Shown here in pieces: positions 59,335 through 64,000 of a stretch of DNA of 64,000 bases. Each line of letters starts with the position of its first letter. Within the stretch, counting starts at the first letter, position 1. The translations under genes were made by a program, and so were the position numbers. Source of the stretch: a virus; IMG/VR virus record IMGVR_UViG_3300045256_000294, positions 62,001-126,000 of that record; one strand, 5' to 3'. A model generated the notes under the pieces. That model saw only the letters and a program-made list of their open reading frames with translations. It had not been told where the DNA came from and searched no databases.

Positions 59335-59710
59335 CAACAAGGCGGTATCCTCCTGGGTCCGCCAAGCTCGCTACAGGGCCAAAAGGTATTCAATCCACAG
59401 CGACCTGGATGTCAGCGATGTGCAGGCGATCCTGAAAGCGTCCGACGGGGCTTGCCGATATTGTGGAAAGGAGGGCCAGACATTGGACTGCCCTTTTCCA
59501 CTGAAAACCGGTGGTCCGAACGTCCCCGCCAACGTGGTCCCCTGCTGCAAGAAGTGCAAGTCCGCAAAGAACAACAACGATGTAGTGTGGATGTTCTCGT
59601 CTGGCCTCCTGACCGAGGTCCAGTACATGGCCATACTACAGGAATTGTTTCAACGTCGTGGGGGTGATAAAATCAAGGAGCACGTCCGCCGGGCGACTGG
59701 CATGGAGTGA
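59324..59710 (+). mobile_element. HNH endonuclease (128 aa)
   Basis: The start is ATG 59324, with GGAG six bases before it; an ATG at 59309 is less well placed. The basic N-terminus (WVRQARYRAKRYSI) precedes ACRYCGKEG, then LDCPFPLKTGGPNVPANVV and PCCKKCKSAKNNND. This is a zinc-stabilised HNH with two CxxC pairs and the Asn-Val after the central loop. The usual first His is at DCP..., so the active site may be altered. A free-standing homing enzyme is the likeliest role. Confidence 0.65.
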
Positions 59711-59712
59711 TT

Positions 59713-59964
59713 ATGGCGAAGGCCCCATACCCTGGATATAGTCCAACATTTCAGGCGGTGGACAAGACCGGCGGGTACGACCGCACCTGCATTGTAGTAG
59801 AATTGTTGTCGGACGGGCGGCTGGATGCCACCCAGCTTGCCTATGTCCAGGAGCAGTTAGAGGTGACTCTGGCTAGGGTACTCCCATCTGTCATCGAGAA
59901 GTCTCAAGTAATTACGCCCGACCGTTTCGACCCGATGCTCCGTGAAGGTCTGCGTGTTTCTTGA
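59713..59964 (+). CDS. Hypothetical protein (83 aa)
   Basis: The start is ATG 59713 (an in-frame GTG lies six bases earlier). The protein reads MAKAPYPGYSPTFQAVDK, then TCIVVELLSDGRLDATQLAYV and a C-terminal helix. It is coupled to the HNH gene by a three-base gap. No family is recognised. Confidence 0.5.
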   Translation: MAKAPYPGYSPTFQAVDKTGGYDRTCIVVELLSDGRLDATQLAYVQEQLEVTLARVLPSVIEKSQVITPDRFDPMLREGLRVS

Positions 59965-60066
59965 GAAAGTGAGAGTGTTCGAGAGCTCTTCACAAGTATT
60001 TAAATGCTCGGCGGATTCCATTCTGGAGTTTACCGAAGCCTGTCGCTGTGCCACACAGGGGGTAGC

Positions 60067-60942
60067 ATGACCGACGACGATCTTCCTGAAGGTGGAGACA
60101 ACGACATGTCAGACACAGCGACCATCGAAGCCAACTCCGGTGGGCGGGTGCGGTTCCAAATCGGAGCCGAGGTTCGGTACGTGCAGATTGACGGGACTAT
60201 CAGCCCGGACGTCTACCTCATCGACCAGGAGCGGAGCGACCGCAAGGGACACATCTCTCTGAAGGAGAAGCTGGCCGACGAAGGAGACAAGAGGACTCCC
60301 CGCGTCGTCCGCGTACATCACCGCCGTATTCTTCCACTCAACATGGACGGTAAGGCAGTGGTGATCGAGTCCCAGGGCAAGCACTGGTGCCTGTGCCCCG
60401 ACGACGGGATGGCCATCGAAGTGTCCCCCGGTAACACCGAGACGGTCTGCCCGAAGTGTTCGAAAACCTTTACCTTTCACTGGATCGGAGTACGACCGAT
60501 GGCTGACGCGACGAAGACCAAGGAACCCAAAGCCGAGAAGGAGCCGAAGGCGGAGAAGGCAGAGAAGGCCGCTCCCAAGCCCAAGGCGGAGCAAGCCCCC
60601 AAGGAGCCCAAGGCCGCGAAGGAGCCGGTGCTGGTGGACCTCACCGCCCTGGCCAAGCACAAGCACGTCGAACTGTGGACCAAGAGGAACGTCAAGTTCG
60701 ACCACGAGCGGATCGACGTTCAAGCCCACGTCCTGCTGTTCACCGGCGACAACCCCCGAAAGCTCTGCTTCAACACCTACAACGGTGCCTTGGGGAAAAA
60801 GGCCCCCGAACTGCCGGTCGAGGCGTTCCTGGCGAACGAGACCCTCAAGGGGGCCAAGAAGGACACCCCGTGGTTCCCCATCCCGGACCTGGAGAAGGCC
60901 CGGACCAAGCTCAGCAAGGACGGGTACGAGCAACACAAGTGA
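60067..60942 (+). CDS. Zinc-ribbon protein with Lys/Glu/Ala linker (291 aa)
   Basis: The start is ATG 60067, six bases after AGGGGG; upstream codons to 60004 are unlikely. An N-terminal beta domain (GRVRFQIGAEVRYVQID, then RVVRVHHRRILPL) precedes a zinc ribbon (HWCLCPDDG, VCPKCSKTF). A highly charged linker (KEPKAEKEPKAEKAEK) then leads to a basic C-terminal domain (FDHERIDVQAHVLLFTG). This looks like a nucleic-acid-binding protein with a flexible tether. No family is recognised. A GC inverted repeat and csrA follow. Confidence 0.6.
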   Translation: MTDDDLPEGGDNDMSDTATIEANSGGRVRFQIGAEVRYVQIDGTISPDVYLIDQERSDRKGHISLKEKLADEGDKRTPRVVRVHHRRILPLNMDGKAVVIESQGKHWCLCPDDGMAIEVSPGNTETVCPKCSKTFTFHWIGVRPMADATKTKEPKAEKEPKAEKAEKAAPKPKAEQAPKEPKAAKEPVLVDLTALAKHKHVELWTKRNVKFDHERIDVQAHVLLFTGDNPRKLCFNTYNGALGKKAPELPVEAFLANETLKGAKKDTPWFPIPDLEKARTKLSKDGYEQHK

Positions 60943-60959
60943 CCGCCGGGTTGAAGCCG

Positions 60960-61006
60960 CTGGCCGCGGTAAACCGCCTCACCGGGGGGTAGTTCGCCGC
61001 GGCCAG
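60960..61006 (+). promoter_or_regulatory. Inverted repeat upstream of csrA
   Basis: CTGGCCGCGG (60960-60969) pairs perfectly with CCGCGGCCAG (60997-61006). The 27-base loop includes a GGGGGG run. It ends 40 bases before the csrA start. It may be a terminator for the zinc-ribbon gene or part of the csrA leader. Confidence 0.45.
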
Positions 61007-61046
61007 AGACTACATAACTAAACCGCACCCTTGCAATAGAGTGCAC

Positions 61047-61247
61047 ATGCTAGTCCTATCTCGCAAGAAAAACGAATCAATCGTCGTCGGTGGCAACATC
61101 AAAATCACCGTCATCGAAATCGCCCCCGGCAAGGTCCGGTTAGGCGTCGAGGCTCCCAGGGACGTACCCGTACATAGGCTAGAAGTCTACGAGGCCATCC
61201 ATGGAAAGCCCAAGCCCCCAGAAACTACCCGTCCCGAAGGAAGTTGA
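61047..61247 (+). CDS. csrA: CsrA/RsmA translational regulator
   Basis: The protein has 66 residues from ATG 61047 (an in-frame GTG lies six bases earlier). It is textbook CsrA: MLVLSRKKNESIVVGGNI, then KITVIEIAPGKVRLGVEAP and VPVHRLEVYEAI. The key residues (Leu4, Arg6 near the start; Val-x-x-His-Arg near the end) are kept. It binds GGA motifs in hairpins over ribosome-binding sites. In a phage it could redirect host carbon and motility messages or control phage genes. At least two window hairpins bury a GGAG ribosome-binding site (1147-1175, 61587-61616), and one has GGA in its loop (42656-42679). Confidence 0.93.
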   Translation: MLVLSRKKNESIVVGGNIKITVIEIAPGKVRLGVEAPRDVPVHRLEVYEAIHGKPKPPETTRPEGS

Positions 61248-61485
61248 GCAACTCACCTACGAGTTGTTCGTCCTCCGGCGAATGCTACAGCAACTTCCTG
61301 GTAAAACCGGGGAGTTGATGCTTATCCAGTACGACAAAGTAATCGCCGCCATGAACGAACGCGACCGCGTATTCCGAGAGAAAGTCACCGGGCTCGTCGA
61401 TGACGCCATCCTGGAAGTGAAACTCCAGGAGTTCGACCTCGAAGCCACCCGTCGAGAACGTGACGAACTAAGAGACCAGTCCTGA
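61201..61485 (+). CDS. Hypothetical coiled-coil protein (94 aa)
   Basis: ATG 61201 lies inside the end of csrA (47-base overlap in another frame). The protein is helical with heptad character (VEQLTYELFVLRRMLQQL, then LQEFDLEATRRERDEL). It may be a partner or antagonist of CsrA, as with overlapping csrA neighbours elsewhere, but this is inference. No family is recognised. Confidence 0.55.
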   Translation: MESPSPQKLPVPKEVEQLTYELFVLRRMLQQLPGKTGELMLIQYDKVIAAMNERDRVFREKVTGLVDDAILEVKLQEFDLEATRRERDELRDQS

Positions 61486-61586
61486 GCCCCCGTAGGCCCG
61501 TCCTTGGCCTCCCGCCACTTCATCCGACCTCGCGGCCATCTCGCCCGATAAACCCAAAGGAAGGCAGAAGAAAGCTCTACGTAGAT

Positions 61587-61616
61587 ATTCCGACACTCCA
61601 CCCGGAGTCTCGGAAT
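61587..61616 (+). promoter_or_regulatory. Hairpin burying the ribosome-binding site of the epimerase remnant
   Basis: ATTCCGA-C-ACTCC (61587-61599) pairs with GGAGT-C-TCGGAAT (61604-61616), one C/C mismatch, four-base loop. The GGAG in the 3' arm is the ribosome-binding site for ATG 61618, two bases after the hairpin. The csrA gene lies 340 bases upstream. This is a likely translational switch. Confidence 0.55.
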
Positions 61617-61617
61617 T

Positions 61618-61971
61618 ATGGATCTGACCAAGAAGTGCATCCTCGTCGCCGGAGGCAGCGGATTCCTAGGCCAGCACGTCATGGTTGGCCTCACTGAACG
61701 TGGACTTATCAATACCCCACTCGGTCGCATGAATGGAGACGCCGACCCCAACCAACCCGGCCAGCCCAAAGGCACCGCCGTCACCTTCCGCAGCAAGCTG
61801 TGTAAGTTCACAGGGAAGATCAACTGGAACTCAGCTTACCCCGACAGCCAACCACGCCGCTACCTCGACACCCAGCGGGGCAAAAACGAGTTCGGCTTCC
61901 AGGCCACCCCCAGTTTGGAAGAGGGTCCGGCGGCGACCATCGAATGGGATAAGAAAAAGAGGACATCATGA
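61618..61971 (+). pseudogene. Internally deleted GDP-fucose synthase/epimerase
   Basis: Residues 1-27 (KKCILVAGGSGFLGQHVMVG) are the NAD-binding start of an extended SDR epimerase. Residues about 66-117 (KINWNSAYPDSQPRRYLDT, then FGFQATPSLEEGPAATIEW) match the C-terminal end of GDP-L-fucose synthase enzymes. About 190 residues, including the catalytic Tyr-x-x-x-Lys, are missing. The frame is intact across the join (GLINTPLGRM, then GKINW), so a 117-aa protein could still be made. It cannot be an active epimerase. It overlaps the DUF6165 gene by four bases. Confidence 0.65.
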
Positions 61972-62375
61972 TCGTCAAGGCCCCGGTCAGTCTCGGCGAG
62001 CTAATAGACAAAATCAGCATCCTGAAAATCAAGCAAGCTCGGATCAAGGACCCAACCAAGCTCGCCAACGTGAATTTCGAGCATGACGCCCTCTACGCCC
62101 TGTTCAACGACATCTACGAGAAGCTTCCAGCCGGCCAGCAACCAGCCCTAATTGATCTATCGGTCAAGCTCAAGAACATCAACGAGAAAATCTGGGATAT
62201 CGAGGACGGCATCCGCGAGTGTGAAAAGAACAAGGACTTCGGTCCTAACTTCATCGTGTTTGCCCGCGGTGTCTACCACAACAACGATGAACGGGCCGCC
62301 CTCAAGCGAAAGATCAACGACCTAGTTGGTTCCCAAATCGTCGAAGAGAAATCCTACACGGACTACAAAGGATGA
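61968..62375 (+). CDS. DUF6165-family protein (135 aa)
   Basis: The protein reads MIVKAPVSLGELIDKISIL, then KQARIKDPTKLANVNFEHDAL and a long helical body ending VGSQIVEEKSYTDYKG. The VSLGELIDKISIL opening is characteristic of DUF6165, a helical family found in polysaccharide and LPS gene clusters, with no known biochemical role. It overlaps both neighbours by four bases, so the epimerase remnant, this gene and the GT2 gene form one operon. Confidence 0.7.
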   Translation: MIVKAPVSLGELIDKISILKIKQARIKDPTKLANVNFEHDALYALFNDIYEKLPAGQQPALIDLSVKLKNINEKIWDIEDGIRECEKNKDFGPNFIVFARGVYHNNDERAALKRKINDLVGSQIVEEKSYTDYKG

Positions 62376-63091
62376 AGAAACTCGTGGTTATGGTGTCGGT
62401 GTATAATGCCGGGGATTTCATCGAGAATCGACTCGATAATCTCCAAAAAAGCACTATGGCCAAAGACACCGAAGTCTGGGTTGTCAACGCCAACAGCCCA
62501 GACCCACGCGACCACGCCATCCCACACAAGTTCGACGTCAAGTACGTGAAACTCCCTGAGAGGGTAGGGGTATACGCGGCTTGGAACTACATTATCAAGA
62601 ATTCAAAGAGCGTCTACCTCACCAACGCCAACGCCGACGACCTCATCGCTCCCAACGGCTACGAGACACTAACCAGGAACCTCGATCAAGTCAAGGCTTG
62701 CGACTTCAGTTACCCATCTTGGTTCACAACTGACACCCCCAACCTCACCTGGGAAGATGTGAGAAAAGGGAAAGCAGCTGCTTGTGACAAGTCCGGCAAA
62801 CCCGGCCAGTATAAAGGGAACCTGGATGACGGCGGTGTCGGCCATTTCCCCATATGGCGGCGAGCACTCCACGACAAGTTGGGGCTGTTTGATGAAGAGT
62901 TCAAAGCTCTGGGCGATGCCGATTGGTGGGCACGCTGCTGGTGGGTCGGCAAAGCCGATTTCCACTGGCATAAAGAGTACCTAGCCTGCTACCTATTCCG
63001 CAACGGCGAAAACCTCTGGCATCGTGAGGTCAACGAAGTCGAATGGCAACGCTACCACACAAAGGTCGCCAGCTACCGAAAGCCGGTCTAA
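62372..63091 (+). CDS. Family 2 glycosyltransferase (239 aa)
   Basis: This is a GT-A transferase: KLVVMVSVYNAGDFIENRL (opening strand), then TEVWVVNANSPD, VGVYAAWNYIIKNS, VYLTNANADDLIAPN (the DxD position), and FDEEFKALGDADWWAR (the acceptor-side acidic motif). The length is normal for single-domain GT2 enzymes. It probably adds one sugar of a surface or virion glycan, in the operon with the DUF6165 and GT9-like genes. Confidence 0.85.
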   Translation: MKKLVVMVSVYNAGDFIENRLDNLQKSTMAKDTEVWVVNANSPDPRDHAIPHKFDVKYVKLPERVGVYAAWNYIIKNSKSVYLTNANADDLIAPNGYETLTRNLDQVKACDFSYPSWFTTDTPNLTWEDVRKGKAAACDKSGKPGQYKGNLDDGGVGHFPIWRRALHDKLGLFDEEFKALGDADWWARCWWVGKADFHWHKEYLACYLFRNGENLWHREVNEVEWQRYHTKVASYRKPV

Positions 63092-63165
63092 ACATCAAGA
63101 AGCCAATCGTCCAGCAACAGCGAATAACCAACCCCTGCCGGCCCCATACGTCCGGCGGAGCACAA

Positions 63166-64000
63166 GTGACTATCCCACATTACAACGGCGACGAAGACTA
63201 CACCAAAATCGCCCTGATCCAGCCAGCATCCTGGGGCGACAACATCAACAGCACCTTGATGTTCAAACCGCTCAAAGACCACTATGGCTCCATGGTCCTC
63301 GACGTCTACACCGCCGAAAGCTACGCCTCCGCCTTCTTCAACAACCCCTACATCAACCGACTCATCGAGTTCCCGGCCCCCACCAAAGAGAAAGCCCTCG
63401 ATCTCCTCAACGTAATCCCACCCCTGGTCCAGGGAAGAGGCTACGACAAAATCTTCTGTCCACACCCCATGATTAACGGGGACAAATGGACCAGTATCCG
63501 CCACGGCGAGCTAGGCACCAACCTCATCAACGCCTGGGTACGGGCACTTGAAGAGACAGACATCGCGTTCGCCCTACCGCTAGAGACGATTTTAGTTCTG
63601 ACCCCGAACGAAGTGGCGAACGTCGACAACTTCTGCTCGCGGGTGAACATGAACTCCCGCAACATTCTCATGGAAGTCGAGGGACTTTCGGGGCAGACCT
63701 ACTGGAACCACCACTGGACTGAACGAGTAGGAAAATACCTCCTACGTGGCGATACCAACCTGTTCCTGTCGCGTCGAGCATCAGGTTCGGACGTGGCTGC
63801 TCTGGAACGGCACGCCCCCGGCCGCATCCACTTCGTGGGCGGGCTCAGTATTCGGGAATGTGCTGAACTGTTTAACCGCTGCGACATCTTCTTCAGCGTC
63901 TCGTCCGGCCTGTCAAACGCTTGCAACACCAACTGGTGCAAGAAGGACGGCAAGTGGATCGAGACGGTCAATTCAGACGCCGTGTCCAGTGCTCCAATTC
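63166..64000 (+). CDS. Heptosyltransferase-like GT9 protein, 3' end outside the window
   Basis: GTG 63166 follows GGAG; an ATG at 63043 in the same frame is possible but overlaps the GT2 gene. The protein reads IALIQPASWGDNINSTLM, then SYASAFFNNPYINRLIEFP, then IFCPHPMINGDKW and FNRCDIFFSVSSGLSNAC. Those are the N- and C-lobe motifs of ADP-heptose:LPS heptosyltransferases and related GT9/GT-B enzymes. About 278 residues are visible before the window ends. It extends the glycan operon. Confidence 0.65.
   Translation, partial: MTIPHYNGDEDYTKIALIQPASWGDNINSTLMFKPLKDHYGSMVLDVYTAESYASAFFNNPYINRLIEFPAPTKEKALDLLNVIPPLVQGRGYDKIFCPHPMINGDKWTSIRHGELGTNLINAWVRALEETDIAFALPLETILVLTPNEVANVDNFCSRVNMNSRNILMEVEGLSGQTYWNHHWTERVGKYLLRGDTNLFLSRRASGSDVAALERHAPGRIHFVGGLSIRECAELFNRCDIFFSVSSGLSNACNTNWCKKDGKWIETVNSDAVSSAPI

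Noticed and set aside
28164-60007. Shared GTATTTAA(A)TGC upstream of sbcC (28164) and of the gene at 60067 (59996) as a phage promoter
   Set aside because: Only two copies, no consistent -35 spacing, and no third convincing site; too little to call.
1-64000. CRISPR array
   Set aside because: No regularly spaced direct repeats were seen; the only clear tandem repeat is the 24-bp pair in the giant virion gene.

Overview
The window looks like part of a large, lytic-type double-stranded DNA phage genome (jumbo-phage scale is an inference; both ends run past the window). The evidence is: tightly packed, often overlapping genes in alternating strand blocks; a phage-style SbcC/SbcD (gp46/gp47) pair; a DnaE-type replicase; very long virion-like proteins with collagen, PKD and proline-hinge segments; phage-like sigma factors; free-standing homing endonucleases; and no rRNA, tRNA or CRISPR that I can see. 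The standard code is in use (TAA, TAG and TGA all end intact genes). The host cannot be read off directly. A CsrA homologue, many glycan genes and a NucS-type nuclease point only to a bacterial host, not a particular phylum.

Layout. 1-18.0 kb, mostly minus strand: an RNase H-like protein, the N-terminal half of DnaE with two inteins, small unknown proteins, a ParM/actin-like ATPase, two composite glycosyltransferases, a 1145-residue collagen/PKD/beta-propeller protein, a decayed stretch (15.9-16.9 kb) and SbcD. 18.1-26.1 kb, plus strand: a HAD/sugar-nucleotidyltransferase fusion, a GDPD-like protein, a glycosyltransferase interrupted by UGA, a DinG/XPD-like helicase with an intein in its DECH box, and a Vsr-like homing endonuclease sitting at the helicase 3' end. 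26.1-28.1 kb, minus: a 2H phosphoesterase-like protein and FolD. 28.2-35.5 kb, plus: SbcC, a glycosyltransferase, several small broken genes and a kinase-like protein. 35.5-38.4 kb: two divergent sigma-factor-like genes. 38.5-48.7 kb, plus: a DUF115-like protein with an intein, a deoxyribosyltransferase-like protein, a DeoC-like protein, and a PurZ-like adenylosuccinate synthetase carrying two inteins. 48.6-49.5 kb, minus: a short UDP-glucose/GDP-mannose dehydrogenase. 50-55.7 kb: a 1905-residue repetitive virion-like protein. 56-64 kb: an HNH pseudogene, a NucS-like nuclease, a Q-rich protein, an intact HNH gene, CsrA, and the start of another glycan cluster (internally deleted epimerase, DUF6165, GT2, GT9-like).

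How the genes fit together. Replication and repair: DnaE, helicase, SbcCD, NucS, RNase H-like. Purine deoxynucleotide metabolism: PurZ-like, deoxyribosyltransferase-like, DeoC-like, FolD. Transcription and translation control: sigma-like proteins, CsrA, and hairpins that bury Shine-Dalgarno sequences. Sugar synthesis and transfer: at least eight glycan genes in four clusters, plausibly decorating the virion or the host surface. Two themes stand out: six inteins placed in catalytic motifs of essential-looking proteins, and at least ten small genes broken by single-base changes.
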